Shown: positions 15,936 to 26,145 of the stretch, piece after piece
Numbering within the stretch: position 1 is the first letter of the stretch
Layout: the number at the start of each line of letters is the position of its first letter
Origin: Rhodospirillales bacterium CG15_BIG_FIL_POST_REV_8_21_14_020_66_15
GTDB lineage: Bacteria; Pseudomonadota; Alphaproteobacteria; Rhodospirillales; Casp-alpha2
Direction: 5' to 3'
DNA length: 33,492 nt
Assembly (NCBI GenBank): GCA_002781745.1
Contig: PFFW01000040.1
Span: 1-33,492 of the forward strand
Made by a program: the position numbers and the translations under genes
Notes under the pieces: generated by a model
What the model was told of the DNA's origin: nothing
Database searches by the model: none
The model's input: only the letters and a program-made list of their open reading frames with translations

Positions 15936-16196
15936 TCAGGAAATCCAGAACGGCTTTTCGGCCTCGCGGCGGACGTCGGCGGCGGTCAGGCCCACATCCG
16001 CGCGCAGCCGGGCGTCCATCTGCGCCAGGTGGCGGCGCATCTCGGATCGTTTCTGCCATTCCACGAGCAGGGTCGGGAAATTGAAGGCCGCCTGGCCGGC
16101 GGAAACGATGAGCGAAGCGAGGGCCGTTCCGAGAGGGAACAGGCCCGGACGGGCGGTGCGGCCCGCGGTCTGCGTGGTCGTCGATGACGATGCCAT
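15936..16196 (-). CDS. DUF1127 domain protein
   Basis: The last about 40 of 86 residues match DUF1127: a Trp followed by RSEMRRHLAQMDARLRADVG, then LTAADVRREAEKPFW. This Arg-rich helix ending in KPFW is the family hallmark. In other alphaproteobacteria, short DUF1127 proteins affect RNA turnover and phosphate or carbon metabolism. This one carries an extra about 40-residue N-terminal half with a hydrophobic stretch (LGTALASLIVSAGQAAF). AGGACAGGA precedes the ATG. It has its own terminator and faces a LysR-type gene across an AT-rich control region, so regulation by that protein is plausible but unproven. Confidence 0.88.
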   Translation of the reverse strand: MASSSTTTQTAGRTARPGLFPLGTALASLIVSAGQAAFNFPTLLVEWQKRSEMRRHLAQMDARLRADVGLTAADVRREAEKPFWIS

Positions 16197-16341
16197 GGGG
16201 TCCTGTCCTTGTTTCGATGCCGGGGCGACGCAAAGCCGTCCGGGCGGGTTGACGGGAAGGCGGTGTGCCGATCGCGCCGTGCGGGGCGCCCGAACTGAAT
16301 AGGCCGGCGAGAGAACCGTTCACAAACGACAATTTTTCGGT

Positions 16342-16378
16342 TATGAATTAGAAAATATAATTCATATGTATCGATACA
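16342..16378. promoter_or_regulatory. Adjacent inverted repeats in an AT-rich divergent regulatory region
   Basis: In the 273-bp gap between DUF1127 and the LysR gene, TATGAATTA and TAATTCATA form perfect 9-bp arms around a 7-bp spacer (16342-16366). The palindrome TGTATC-GATACA follows at once (16367-16378). Lines 16321-16440 are only about 27% GC in a GC-rich genome. LysR-type regulators bind AT-rich interrupted dyads of this kind, so these are candidate operators. The remaining gap sequence (16197-16320) shows nothing distinctive. Confidence 0.5.
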
Positions 16379-16457
16379 ATGTAAAAATGTCATAATATCA
16401 ATATATTAAAAAATCACGGACTTAGGATAGGTCCGACATGATAAGGAAATTTAATGT

Positions 16458-16471
16458 TATGATACAATCAT
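16458..16471 (+). promoter_or_regulatory. Candidate -10 element and small dyad at the LysR gene start
   Basis: TATGAT (16458-16463) ends 6 nt before the ATG at 16470. It overlaps a small dyad, ATGAT-ACA-ATCAT (16459-16471), that runs into the start codon. The nearest purine-rich site, AAGGAAA, is about 20 nt upstream. A leaderless transcript with autorepression at the dyad would explain this. There is no good -35 at 17 bp. Confidence 0.3.
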
Positions 16472-17357
16472 GTCACGCCGCCTGCCGCCTTTGAACGCGC
16501 TCCGCGCGTTCGAGGCCGCGGCCCGTCACCTCAGCTTCACCCAGGCGGCGGAGGAACTGAACGTGACCCAGGCGGCGGTCAGTCATCAGATTCGCGGGCT
16601 CGAGGACTGGCTCGGCTTTCCCCTGTTCCGGCGCCTGAGCCGCGCCCTGGTGCTGACCGAGGCGGGCCAGATTTTGTTTCCCGAGGTGCGCGAGGCCATG
16701 GACATCCTGACCACGGCGGTGAACCGGGTGCAGCGCCAGGATTCCGAGGGCGTGCTGACCGTCACCACCATGGATTCCTTCGCCGTGTCGTGGCTGGTGC
16801 CGCGGCTCGGCCGGTTTCGCCAGGCCCATCCCGACATCGACGTGCGCCTGGTCATGGCCGACCGCATGGTCGACTTGGCGCGCGAAGGCGTCGACGTGGC
16901 CGTGCGCTACGGCCGCGGCAGTTGGCCGGGGCTGACGGTGACCCTTTTGCGCACCGAGGAACTGTTCCCGGTTTGCGCGCCGTCGCTGCTTGACGGCGGG
17001 CCGCCGCTGAAGGCGCCCGCGGACCTCGCCAATTACACCCTGCTGCACGACGAGATGCCCGTCGACTGGCGCGACTGGCTGGCCGCCGTCGGCTGCGAGG
17101 CGGTCAATCCGGAACGCGGGCCCGGCTATACCCATTCCAACCTGGTGCTGCTGGCGGCGCGGGCCGGCGAGGGCGTGGCGCTGGGGCGCAGCGTCATGGT
17201 CGCCGACGACCTGGCCGAAGGGCGCCTGGTCCGCCCCTTCGACTTCGCCCTGCCGGCGCCCCAGGCCTACTACCTGGCCTGCGTCGAGGGCGAGGAGGAC
17301 CGGCCCAAGATCCGCGCCTTCCGCGAATGGCTGCTGGCCGAATTCGAAGGCGGATGA
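16470..17357 (+). CDS. LysR-family transcriptional regulator, GcvA-like
   Basis: This 295-residue protein has the LysR layout. The N-terminal winged helix (about 5-65) begins LPPLNALRAFEAAARHLSFT and contains NVTQAAVSHQIRGLEDWLG, a wording typical of the GcvA subgroup. A periplasmic-binding-protein-like effector domain follows (about 90-290). GcvA regulates glycine cleavage in E. coli, but this subgroup is large and no gcv genes are nearby. The divergent DUF1127 gene and the AT-rich dyads between them are the likeliest targets, along with itself. The start is fixed because an in-frame stop lies just upstream. Confidence 0.93.
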   Translation: MSRRLPPLNALRAFEAAARHLSFTQAAEELNVTQAAVSHQIRGLEDWLGFPLFRRLSRALVLTEAGQILFPEVREAMDILTTAVNRVQRQDSEGVLTVTTMDSFAVSWLVPRLGRFRQAHPDIDVRLVMADRMVDLAREGVDVAVRYGRGSWPGLTVTLLRTEELFPVCAPSLLDGGPPLKAPADLANYTLLHDEMPVDWRDWLAAVGCEAVNPERGPGYTHSNLVLLAARAGEGVALGRSVMVADDLAEGRLVRPFDFALPAPQAYYLACVEGEEDRPKIRAFREWLLAEFEGG

Positions 17358-17582
17358 CCCGGCCGGGCCGGCCTGGCGGTGGAAATCCAACGCCCGGCAT
17401 CCGAGGCGGCATTCCGGTGCCGACCCAAGGCGGACGGCGGCGTTAAGGTTAAGCGCGCTTTGCGATTGCCCGGGCGCGACGATGCTTGCGGAGTGGAAAA
17501 ATGCGGATGGCTGCCTATTTCGGAAGAGAGCGCATGAGAAAACCAGGCCGAAATCTTGGCTTCGAAGCGAAAGGAATACGCA

Positions 17583-18056
17583 ATGGCGAAGAATACGATT
17601 TGCCTCTGGTACGATAAGGACGCCGAGGCCGCCGCCCGCTTCTACGCCGACACCTTTCCCGGTAGCATGGTGAGGGCCGTGCACCGTGCACCCGGCGACT
17701 ATCCAGGCGGCAAAGAGGGCGACGTGTTGACGGTCGAATTCACGGTTGCGGGCATTCCGTGTCTCGGCCTCAACGGCGGTCCCGTGTTCACGCATAACGA
17801 AGCCTTCTCGTTCCAGATCGCGACCGACGATCAGGAGGAGACCGACCGCTATTGGAACGCCATCGTCGGCAACGGCGACCAGGAGAGCGCGTGCGGCTGG
17901 TGCAAGGACAAGTGGGGGATTTCCTGGCAAATCACTCCGCGCGTACTGACCGATGCCCTGGCTGCCGGCGGCGGCGAAGCAAAGCGCGCGTTCGATGCCA
18001 TGATGACCATGACGAAAATCGACGTCGCGGCGATCGAGGCGGCACGGCGACGTTGA
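17583..18056 (+). CDS. VOC-superfamily protein, PhnB/3-dmu-9_3-mt type
   Basis: This 157-residue protein has the PhnB-like form of the glyoxalase/vicinal-oxygen-chelate fold: ICLWYDKDAEAAARFYADTFPGS at the N-terminus, VEFTVAGIPCLGLNGGPVFTHNEAFSFQI in the middle, and a CGWCKDKWGISWQI segment near the end. The Pfam name mentions 3-demethylubiquinone methyltransferase, but members of this type are not shown to be methyltransferases. Function is unknown. I chose ATG 17583 over the upstream TTG at 17556 because AAGGA lies 7 nt before it and the domain starts there. The 225-bp gap before it has only a short TTAAGGTTAAG stretch. Confidence 0.9.
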   Translation: MAKNTICLWYDKDAEAAARFYADTFPGSMVRAVHRAPGDYPGGKEGDVLTVEFTVAGIPCLGLNGGPVFTHNEAFSFQIATDDQEETDRYWNAIVGNGDQESACGWCKDKWGISWQITPRVLTDALAAGGGEAKRAFDAMMTMTKIDVAAIEAARRR

Positions 18057-18086
18057 CGCTCCGTCGTCTCTTGCGGCTCTACATCG

Positions 18087-18298
18087 AGCAGGCTGCTGAA
18101 AAAATCGAGCAAGCGATTGACGTCACGCTTCGAGACGCGTCGCTCCTCAGCGTGAGGTCAATCATTTCAACACTTTGCCTCACCCCGGGGCCACGGGGTG
18201 TCCCCGTTGCAATTTGAGCCGGGGGCACCCCCGGTGACCCCCGGAGGAGGCGCGGAGCGCCGTCTCGAAGGGCGAGGCAAGGTGTTCAAGGGGGCCTG

Positions 18299-18300
<2 letters not shown>
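18087..18300. repeat. Composite palindromic intergenic element
   Basis: Nested inverted repeats fill the gap between the VOC gene and convergent aacS. The outer ends are AGCAGGC (18087-18093) and GCCTGCT (18294-18300). Hairpin 1 pairs 18115-18129 with 18149-18163, 14 of 15 bases matching, around a 19-nt loop holding CTTCGAGACGCG-type sequence. Hairpin 2 pairs 18166-18185 with 18270-18289, 17 of 20. Inside it, CCGGGGG-CA-CCCCCGG adds another stem. The right end overlaps the aacS stop codon. CTTCGAGACG/CTCCTCAG-type palindromes are familiar as dispersed alphaproteobacterial repeats. It may end both transcripts. Confidence 0.7.
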
Positions 18301-20266
<1,966 letters not shown>

Positions 20267-20345
20267 GGTTCCTCCCTGTGGTTTCGCCGCATTCTGCCCG
20301 CAGGGTCCGCCCCCGGCAATGGTCTGGTGATCGGAAATCCGCGCG

Positions 20346-21359
20346 TCAGCCCGGCGGCAGGGAAAAGCGCACCGTGGCCACCGCCGCGACCCAGCCCGCG
20401 TTGATCAGGCAGGCGACGGCGTAAAGGTAGAGGGCGCGGCCGATGTCGGCGGCCGTCGCCTGGGCGGTGCCGTCGCCGATCCAGGGATCGCGGGCGACAT
20501 CCTGGGCGTAACGCCGCGGTCCGGCCAGCGCCAGGCCGAGTGCGCCGGCCATGGCGCCCTCGGGCCAGCCGGCGTTCATGGAGCGGTGCTTGCCGGCATC
20601 GCGCAGCATCACCTTGACCGCCCGCAGCGGCCGCCCGCCGGGCGCGAACGCCGCCCCTAAACAGATGAACAGGCCGGACAGCCTGGCCGGGATCAGGTTC
20701 AGCACGTCGTCCAGGCGCGCCGCCGTCATGCCGAAGGCGCGGTGCCTGGGCGTGCGGTGGCCGATCATCGAATCCATGGTGTTGACGGCCTTGTAGACGA
20801 ACAGGCCGGGGGCCCCGAACAGCACGTAGTAGAAGACCGGGGCGACCACCCCGTCGCCGAAATTCTCGGCCGCCGATTCGATGGCGGCGCGGGCCACGCC
20901 GTGGTTGTCGAGCTGGTCGGGATCGCGCCCGACGATGTGCGAGACCGCGCGGCGCCCGGCATCCAGGCTTTCGTTCAGGCCGGCGCGCACGGCGCGCACA
21001 TGGTCGTAAAGCCCCCGTTGCGCCAGCAGAAGGACCAGGCAGAACAGTTCGACCACCCAGCCGAGCGGATGGGCGAGCGACAGCCAGGCCACGCCCAGCC
21101 CGAGGACGCCGGTCAGCGCGACCACGGCGAGGACGGCGATGGCGCCGCGCACGGCGCGGTCCATCTCCGGGCGCTTGTCGCGGTTCAACTTGCGGTCCAG
21201 CCAGTCGATCAGGTCGCCCAGCAGCGCCACCGGATGCTTGGCGCGCTTGAACAGCCAGGGCGTGTCGCCCAGGTAGGCGTCGAGCAGCAGCGCGAGCAGC
21301 AGCAGGATCAGGGGGTCGAAGGCCGCCTGCCCCCCGCCGATGTAACCGAGTAACAGCAT
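20346..21359 (-). CDS. cobD: Adenosylcobinamide-phosphate synthase (CobD/CbiB)
   Basis: This membrane enzyme attaches the aminopropanol (phosphate) arm to adenosylcobyric acid late in cobalamin synthesis. The 337-residue protein has several membrane helices and the family motifs: [14 protein letters not shown] near the N-terminus, [20 protein letters not shown] with its conserved E-x-x-x-EN-x-x-DG pattern, the [10 protein letters not shown] segment, and [11 protein letters not shown]. It stands alone here without other cobalamin genes. No cobalamin riboswitch core was noticed in the 149-bp region upstream. Identification is firm. Confidence 0.95.
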   Translation of the reverse strand: MLLLGYIGGGQAAFDPLILLLLALLLDAYLGDTPWLFKRAKHPVALLGDLIDWLDRKLNRDKRPEMDRAVRGAIAVLAVVALTGVLGLGVAWLSLAHPLGWVVELFCLVLLLAQRGLYDHVRAVRAGLNESLDAGRRAVSHIVGRDPDQLDNHGVARAAIESAAENFGDGVVAPVFYYVLFGAPGLFVYKAVNTMDSMIGHRTPRHRAFGMTAARLDDVLNLIPARLSGLFICLGAAFAPGGRPLRAVKVMLRDAGKHRSMNAGWPEGAMAGALGLALAGPRRYAQDVARDPWIGDGTAQATAADIGRALYLYAVACLINAGWVAAVATVRFSLPPG

Positions 21360-21431
21360 GGCGGGGCAGAATGGGGCGGGTCCCGGTCGGGGTCAATGGC
21401 GCGGACCCGGCGGGTGGTGAGAAAAACGGGT

Positions 21432-21449
21432 TAAGGGTAATGTAAGGGT
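21432..21449. promoter_or_regulatory. 11-bp-period direct repeat in the divergent cobD/membrane-protein promoter region
   Basis: TAAGGGT occurs twice (21432-21438 and 21443-21449) with a 4-bp spacer, a period of one helical turn. OmpR/PhoB-type response regulators bind tandem half-sites with this spacing. It lies 60-77 bp upstream of the four-Cys membrane protein gene and within the divergent gap to cobD. Confidence 0.35.
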
Positions 21450-21508
21450 CTGCGCGTAGGCTGTCGCGCGGTCATACCGGCACGGCGGGCCCCGAAACGG
21501 CAGGATTC

Positions 21509-22258
21509 ATGGCGGAACAGGCAAAAGCGAATGAAGGCGGCAAGGCGCCCCAGCGGCCGCAGTCCGGGGCGAAAGCCAAGGCCGCGGGCAGGAAGAAGCC
21601 CTCGGGCAACGGCAAGAAGGGCCTGCCGAAGAGCTTCTTCTGGGGCATCGCCCTCATTTTCGTGGTGCCCGCCGTGGGGCTTCTCGGCTGGTATGCCTAT
21701 CAGGTGATGGGCCACGTCGCCCAGGAACAGCAGGCAAAGCTGGACAAGAAGGCCATGGAACTGGCGGCCAAGGCCAACGCCTTCGCCAAGCGCGCGGCGC
21801 GCGAGGGATTCAAGGTCCAGGACTACGACGTGTGTGCCCAGATCAAGGAGCAGTACCGCATCCCGGCCGGCATCGTGTACACCGAATTCACGCAGCGCCA
21901 GCTTGTCGGCCTGCCCAAGTTCGCGTCGGACGAGCAGGTCACCGACCGCTGCATCCAGTTCGCCAAGGCGGTGGCCAAGATGGAAACCATGTCCCATCAT
22001 GCGCGCCACGTTTATGTTTGCCAGAAGGCGCAGTTCAACGCCGACAAGTCGGGGCGCTACTTTCTGACCGCCGATCCGGAGGGCAAGGGCGTGATCGAGA
22101 CCCTGGGCGGGGCGGCGAAGCTGCATGCGATCCCGTCGGGCCAATCCATCCTGCTGCGCGGCTGGCAGATCTACAACCAGGGCGACGGCTGCATCATCGT
22201 CGGCATGTCCAAATCAGGGACCTTTACTTTCCGGGGTGGCGTGTCGATTACGGAGTAG
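21509..22258 (+). CDS. Single-pass membrane protein with four-cysteine extracytoplasmic domain (unknown)
   Basis: I do not recognise a family. The 249-residue protein starts with about 42 residues rich in Lys, Ala and Gly, a basic cytoplasmic tail. One membrane helix follows (about 43-67, FFWGIALIFVVPAVGLLGWY), then a helical, possibly coiled stretch (QEQQAKLDKKAMELAAKANAF) and a folded domain. That domain carries exactly four cysteines (C109, C148, C171, C228), enough for two disulfides if periplasmic as the positive-inside rule predicts. A histidine kinase gene starts 46 bp downstream on the same strand, so the pair is probably an operon. A sensory or accessory role is an inference. Confidence 0.8.
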   Translation: MAEQAKANEGGKAPQRPQSGAKAKAAGRKKPSGNGKKGLPKSFFWGIALIFVVPAVGLLGWYAYQVMGHVAQEQQAKLDKKAMELAAKANAFAKRAAREGFKVQDYDVCAQIKEQYRIPAGIVYTEFTQRQLVGLPKFASDEQVTDRCIQFAKAVAKMETMSHHARHVYVCQKAQFNADKSGRYFLTADPEGKGVIETLGGAAKLHAIPSGQSILLRGWQIYNQGDGCIIVGMSKSGTFTFRGGVSITE

Positions 22259-22304
22259 ACCTGCGTTCGAACATGCGTGGCGTGTGTTCTTTGGGGGGAA
22301 CAGC

Positions 22305-24206
22305 ATGCAGGGCACGGCAATTTTCGGTATGTCGACGACCTGGTTCGGCCTGGTCGCCATGGAGATCCTGCTGATCGCCATCGCTTTCGCCGGCACGGTC
22401 GTGGCGCTTCGCCGGTTCCGCGAACTGCGGCGCGCCGGCGCGACCCTGGGCGTGGTCCTGGTCCTGGCCGGCCTGTGGCTCGGCATCCTGATCTACACCG
22501 CCGACCTGTCGACCATGAAGGCGCGTCCGGGGGCGAACGCCCTGGCCGATGCCCTGGCGGCGGCGGCCCCCCTGGGGTTGACGGCAAGCTGGTTCGTGGT
22601 CGCCGCCTCGGCCGTTCTGGTGCTTTCAGGGCTGGTGGCGACGGTCCTCCGCATGGTGCGCCAGACGACGCTTCTCGACCGCCAGCGCCAGGCGCTCGAG
22701 GAAAGCGAGAGCATCCTTCATTCCGTGTTCGAAAACGTGCCCGTGGGGCTTCTGATCAAGGACGAACACCACATCGTCGAACGGCCCAACCGGACCTACA
22801 TGACGTGGTACGGAATCGATCGGGAGAACATGGTCGGCCGCCGCTCCGACGAGATCGTGAATTTCCAGTCGCAGGACGAAGTGGAGTTGATGAACGCCCA
22901 GGAACGGGACGTCCTGACCACCGGCCGCACGATCAGCCGCCAGGTCGAACGGCCCTTCGCCAGCGGCGAGACGCATATCCTTCACGTCACGAAATTTCCC
23001 ATCCTCGACCGCGCGGGCCGCATCACGAAGGTCGGCTCGGTCAGCGTCGACCTGACGGAGCAGATCACGGCGCGGCGCAAGCTGGCCGAAAGCGAGGCGC
23101 GGTTCCGCGACTTCGCCGAAATCGCCTCGGACTGGCTGTGGGAAATGGATGCGGACCTGCGGTTCCGCTATTTCTCGCGCCGCACGGGCGAGATCATCGG
23201 TTTCGACCCCGCGGCTCTTCTGGGCAAGCGGTGGCCGGACGTGACCGGCGGGAACACGGACCGGCTGAAATGGCGCGCCCATCTGGACGACCTGGAGAAC
23301 CACCGCGCCTTCCGCGCCTTCGAGTATCAGTTCACGGACAGCGGGGGCAACCTGCGGTCCGCCCGGGTCAGCGGCAAGCCCCTGTTCGCCGAGGACGGCC
23401 GGTTCGTCGGCTATCGCGGCACGGGGACCGACGTGACCGAGGAACGGCGGGCGCGGCGGGCGCGTGACGAGGCCCTGTACGCGGCCGAGCAGGCGAACCG
23501 CGCCAAGTCGGAGTTTCTGGCCGCCATGAGCCACGAACTGCGTACGCCCTTGAACGCCATCCTGGGTTTCTCCGACATCCTGGCCAACGACTATTTCGGC
23601 GCGCCCAGCGCGGCGAAGCGCCGCGAATACGCCCGCGACATCCACGCCAGCGCCGGCCACCTGCTCGATCTGGTGAACGATCTCCTCGACATCTCGGCGA
23701 TCGAGGCGGGGCGCCGGGATCTTCATCTTGCGCCCGCGCAGGTCGGTGACATCGTCGCCGACTGCGCGAACACCATGACCGAGGTCGTTCGCGCCAAGGG
23801 CATCGACCTGCAAACCCGGGTGCCGGACGGCCTTTCCCCCATTCACGCGGACCGGCGGGCGGTCAAGCAGACGTTGCTGAACCTTTTGTCCAACGCGGCG
23901 AAGTTCACGGAGCCGGGCGGGCGGATCACGATCGCGGTGGAGCCCGTCCCCGCGGCCGTCCGCATCCTGGTGTCCGACACGGGCATCGGCATCGCGCCCG
24001 AACGCCTGGAAGACATCACGGCCCCCTCCGCGGGCGAGCCGCAGGCGCCCTACGCGGCCGAGAAGGGCTGGGGGCTGGGGCTCGCGATCTCGCGTTCGTT
24101 GGTGGAGCTTCACGGCGGCACCATCGAGATCGAGAGCGCCCTGGGCGAAGGCACGACCGTCGCCGTGGTGCTGCCCGAGCATCGTGCCGCGGCCGACGGC
24201 CGCTGA
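22305..24206 (+). CDS. Membrane-bound double-PAS sensor histidine kinase
   Basis: This 633-residue protein begins with three membrane helices (about 10-35, 47-65, 92-116). It continues through a short coiled coil into PAS 1 (about 134-255, ILHSVFENVPVGLLIKD) and PAS 2 (about 263-380, FRDFAEIASDWLWEMD), each with a PAC-like end. HisKA has H410 (MSHELRTPLNAILGFSDIL). HATPase_c has N-box NLLSNAAKF, G1 DTGIGI and G2 GWGLGL. The F-box between G1 and G2 is poorly conserved. No receiver or regulator gene is present. The ATG at 22305 follows GGGGGGAA, so the longer open frame upstream is rejected. It is probably co-transcribed with the four-Cys protein. Confidence 0.93.
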   Translation: MQGTAIFGMSTTWFGLVAMEILLIAIAFAGTVVALRRFRELRRAGATLGVVLVLAGLWLGILIYTADLSTMKARPGANALADALAAAAPLGLTASWFVVAASAVLVLSGLVATVLRMVRQTTLLDRQRQALEESESILHSVFENVPVGLLIKDEHHIVERPNRTYMTWYGIDRENMVGRRSDEIVNFQSQDEVELMNAQERDVLTTGRTISRQVERPFASGETHILHVTKFPILDRAGRITKVGSVSVDLTEQITARRKLAESEARFRDFAEIASDWLWEMDADLRFRYFSRRTGEIIGFDPAALLGKRWPDVTGGNTDRLKWRAHLDDLENHRAFRAFEYQFTDSGGNLRSARVSGKPLFAEDGRFVGYRGTGTDVTEERRARRARDEALYAAEQANRAKSEFLAAMSHELRTPLNAILGFSDILANDYFGAPSAAKRREYARDIHASAGHLLDLVNDLLDISAIEAGRRDLHLAPAQVGDIVADCANTMTEVVRAKGIDLQTRVPDGLSPIHADRRAVKQTLLNLLSNAAKFTEPGGRITIAVEPVPAAVRILVSDTGIGIAPERLEDITAPSAGEPQAPYAAEKGWGLGLAISRSLVELHGGTIEIESALGEGTTVAVVLPEHRAAADGR

Positions 24207-24233
24207 CCGGCGGTCCACGGATCGCCCCGGCCC

Positions 24234-24262
24234 TTGCATCCATTGCCCCCCGGCGCTATAAC
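24234..24262 (+). promoter_or_regulatory. Promoter of the rpmI-rplT-pheST operon
   Basis: TTGCAT (24234-24239) and TATAAC (24257-24262) are separated by exactly 17 bp, in the gap after the kinase gene. A start near 24269 gives a leader of about 113 nt. The leader holds two mutually exclusive short stems, GGCATG/CATGCC (24280-24285/24299-24304) and TAACGG/CCGTTA (24292-24297/24322-24327). L20 represses its own operon in other bacteria, but no L20 site can be confirmed here. Confidence 0.65.
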
Positions 24263-24381
24263 CCGCGGCTCGAACGGGCGGCATGGCTTTGTAACGGGCA
24301 TGCCTCGCCGCCGCGAAACGACCGTTATCAAGACCTTAGGGTGCCTGCTCCGGCGGCGCCCGATCACGAAAGGATGTCGAA

Positions 24382-24579
24382 ATGCCCAAGCTGAAGACCA
24401 AGTCCAGCACCAAGGGACGGTTCCGGGTCACCGGTACCGGCAAGGTGCGCGGCAATTTCGCTTTCAAGCGGCACAACCTGCGCAAGCGCTCCACCAAGAT
24501 GAAGCGCAAGGCCCGGGGCACCATGGTTCTGGACGCGACCAACGCGCGCCAGATCAAGACCTACGCGCCCTATCTGTAA
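24382..24579 (+). CDS. rpmI: 50S ribosomal protein L35
   Basis: This 65-residue, strongly basic protein matches bacterial L35 along its full length: [20 protein letters not shown] at the start, [17 protein letters not shown] in the middle, and the conserved tail ending APYL. GAAAGGATG lies upstream of the start. It leads the operon and is followed 35 bp later by rplT. The usual upstream partner infC is absent. Confidence 0.98.
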   Translation: MPKLKTKSSTKGRFRVTGTGKVRGNFAFKRHNLRKRSTKMKRKARGTMVLDATNARQIKTYAPYL

Positions 24580-24614
24580 CGCCGCCGACCGATCGAAATT
24601 AGGAGAGCTGGACA

Positions 24615-24974
24615 ATGGCACGTGTCACACGGGGCGTCACCGCGCACGCCCGTCACAAGAAGGTCGTCGCCCGCGCCAAGGGCTACCGCGGCCGCAACAA
24701 GAACAACTTCCGCATCTCGCTGGAGAAGGTCGAAAAGGCGCTGCAATACGCCTATCGCGACCGCCGCGCCAAGAAGCGGAACTTCCGCCGCCTGTGGATC
24801 ACCCGCATCAACGCGGGCGTGCGCGAACACGGCCTGACCTATTCGCAGTTCATGAACGGCCTGGACAAGGCCGGCATCGAGCTTGACCGCAAGGTCCTGT
24901 CGGACCTCGCGGTGCGCGAACCGGAGGCCTTCAAGTCGCTGGTGGAACAGGCTCAGGCCGCCCTCGGCAACTAA
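24615..24974 (+). CDS. rplT: 50S ribosomal protein L20
   Basis: This 119-residue protein has the L20 pattern: [20 protein letters not shown], the [29 protein letters not shown] helix, and [22 protein letters not shown]20 binds 23S rRNA early in 50S assembly and in several bacteria represses its own operon by binding mRNA. AGGAG sits about 9 nt before the ATG. A strong hairpin separates it from pheS. Confidence 0.98.
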   Translation: MARVTRGVTAHARHKKVVARAKGYRGRNKNNFRISLEKVEKALQYAYRDRRAKKRNFRRLWITRINAGVREHGLTYSQFMNGLDKAGIELDRKVLSDLAVREPEAFKSLVEQAQAALGN

Positions 24975-24990
24975 CCTCCATCCCGGAACC

Positions 24991-25023
24991 CCGGCGCCCG
25001 CCGCAATTTCCATCGGGCGCCGG
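24991..25023 (+). promoter_or_regulatory. Strong hairpin between rplT and pheS
   Basis: CCGGCGCCCG (24991-25000) pairs perfectly with CGGGCGCCGG (25014-25023) around a 13-nt loop, filling much of the 85-bp gap. No T-run follows, so it is not a simple terminator. It could slow or trim transcription between ribosomal and synthetase genes. E. coli pheST has a Phe-leader attenuator here, but no Phe-rich leader peptide is visible in this gap. Confidence 0.55.
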
Positions 25024-25059
25024 ACCCCGCGACCGGCATCTGAACGACGAGGCGTGGCC

Positions 25060-26145
25060 ATGGAGAGTGTCGACAAGCTCCGTGAGGAACTGCTTGCCGC
25101 CGTCGAGGCGGCGGCGGACCTGGACGCGCTGGAACAGGTGCGCGTGGCGGCGCTCGGCAAGAAGGGCCGCATCACCGATCAGATGAAGGGGCTGGGCGGC
25201 CTCGATCCGGATCGGCGGCGCGAGGCCGGGCAGGCGCTCAACGCGCTCAAGGACGCCGTCGCCGAGGCCCTCGACGCCCGCAAGGCGGCCATGGAGGGGG
25301 CGGCGCTCGACGCCCGCCTGGCCGAGGAGCGCATCGACGTCACCCTGCCGGCGCGGCCCGAGGAGACGGGACGCATCCATCCCATCAGCCAGGTCATCGA
25401 TGAGATCGTCGCCGTGCTGGGCGACATGGGGTTCGCCATCGCCGAAGGGCCCGACGTCGAGGACGACTGGCACAACTTCACGGCCCTCAACATCCCGCCC
25501 GACCACCCGGCCAGGCAGGAGCACGACACCTTCTACCTGCCGTCGGCGGATGAAAACGATGGCGAACAGGGCCGCATGGTCCTGCGCACCCATACCTCGC
25601 CGGTGCAGATCCGCACCATGCAGGCGGGCCCGCCGCCCTACCGCGTCATCGTGCCGGGACGCACCTACCGCTGCGACTACGACGCCACCCATTCGCCCAT
25701 GTTCCACCAGGTCGAGGGCCTGCTGGTCGACGAGAAGACCCACATGGGCCACCTCAAGGGCTGCCTGATCGACTTCTGCCGCGCCTTCTTCGGCATGGAC
25801 GACCTGCCCGTGCGGTTCCGGCCCAGCTATTTTCCCTTCACCGAACCCTCGGCCGAGGTCGACATCGGCTGCACCCGCGCCGGCGGCGAACTGAAGATCG
25901 GCGGCGGCGACTGGCTCGAGGTCCTGGGCGCCGGCATGGTCAACCCCAACGTGCTGCGCAACTGCGGCGTTGACCCAGACAAGTACCAGGGCTTCGCCTT
26001 CGGCATGGGAGTCGAGCGCATGGCCATGCTGAAGTACGGCGTGCCGGACCTGCGGACGTTCTACGAATCGGACCTGCGCTGGCTGCGCCACTACGGCTTC
26101 GCGGCGCTCGACGTGCCGACCCTGACCGGGGGGCTGAACCGATGA
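25060..26145 (+). CDS. pheS: Phenylalanine-tRNA ligase alpha subunit
   Basis: This is the catalytic subunit of the alpha2-beta2 enzyme that charges tRNA-Phe. The 361-residue protein has the N-terminal coiled-coil arm (about 1-90, ending in the [19 protein letters not shown] junction). The class II core has motif 2 [20 protein letters not shown] and motif 3 [14 protein letters not shown], with the Phe-pocket segment [15 protein letters not shown]. The start at 25060 follows GAGG about 7 nt upstream. GTG two codons earlier is an alternative. It overlaps pheT by 4 bp (ATGA), as expected for equimolar subunits. Confidence 0.98.
   Translation: MESVDKLREELLAAVEAAADLDALEQVRVAALGKKGRITDQMKGLGGLDPDRRREAGQALNALKDAVAEALDARKAAMEGAALDARLAEERIDVTLPARPEETGRIHPISQVIDEIVAVLGDMGFAIAEGPDVEDDWHNFTALNIPPDHPARQEHDTFYLPSADENDGEQGRMVLRTHTSPVQIRTMQAGPPPYRVIVPGRTYRCDYDATHSPMFHQVEGLLVDEKTHMGHLKGCLIDFCRAFFGMDDLPVRFRPSYFPFTEPSAEVDIGCTRAGGELKIGGGDWLEVLGAGMVNPNVLRNCGVDPDKYQGFAFGMGVERMAMLKYGVPDLRTFYESDLRWLRHYGFAALDVPTLTGGLNR

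Noticed and set aside
15808-16332. Long N-terminal extension of the DMT transporter
   Set aside because: It would run through the terminator and the DUF1127 gene, and its composition is shadow-like.
21431-21445. CtrA-like site TTAA-N7-GTAA upstream of the four-Cys protein
   Set aside because: The second half-site departs from TTAA, and a single degenerate match is expected by chance. The overlapping 11-bp direct repeat is the better-supported pattern.
21360-21508. Cobalamin riboswitch upstream of cobD
   Set aside because: No B12-box-like core was found in the 149-bp region, and the gene lies within a mixed neighbourhood.
24975-25059. Phe-rich attenuator leader peptide upstream of pheS
   Set aside because: The gap contains no short frame with clustered Phe codons and no T-run after the hairpin.
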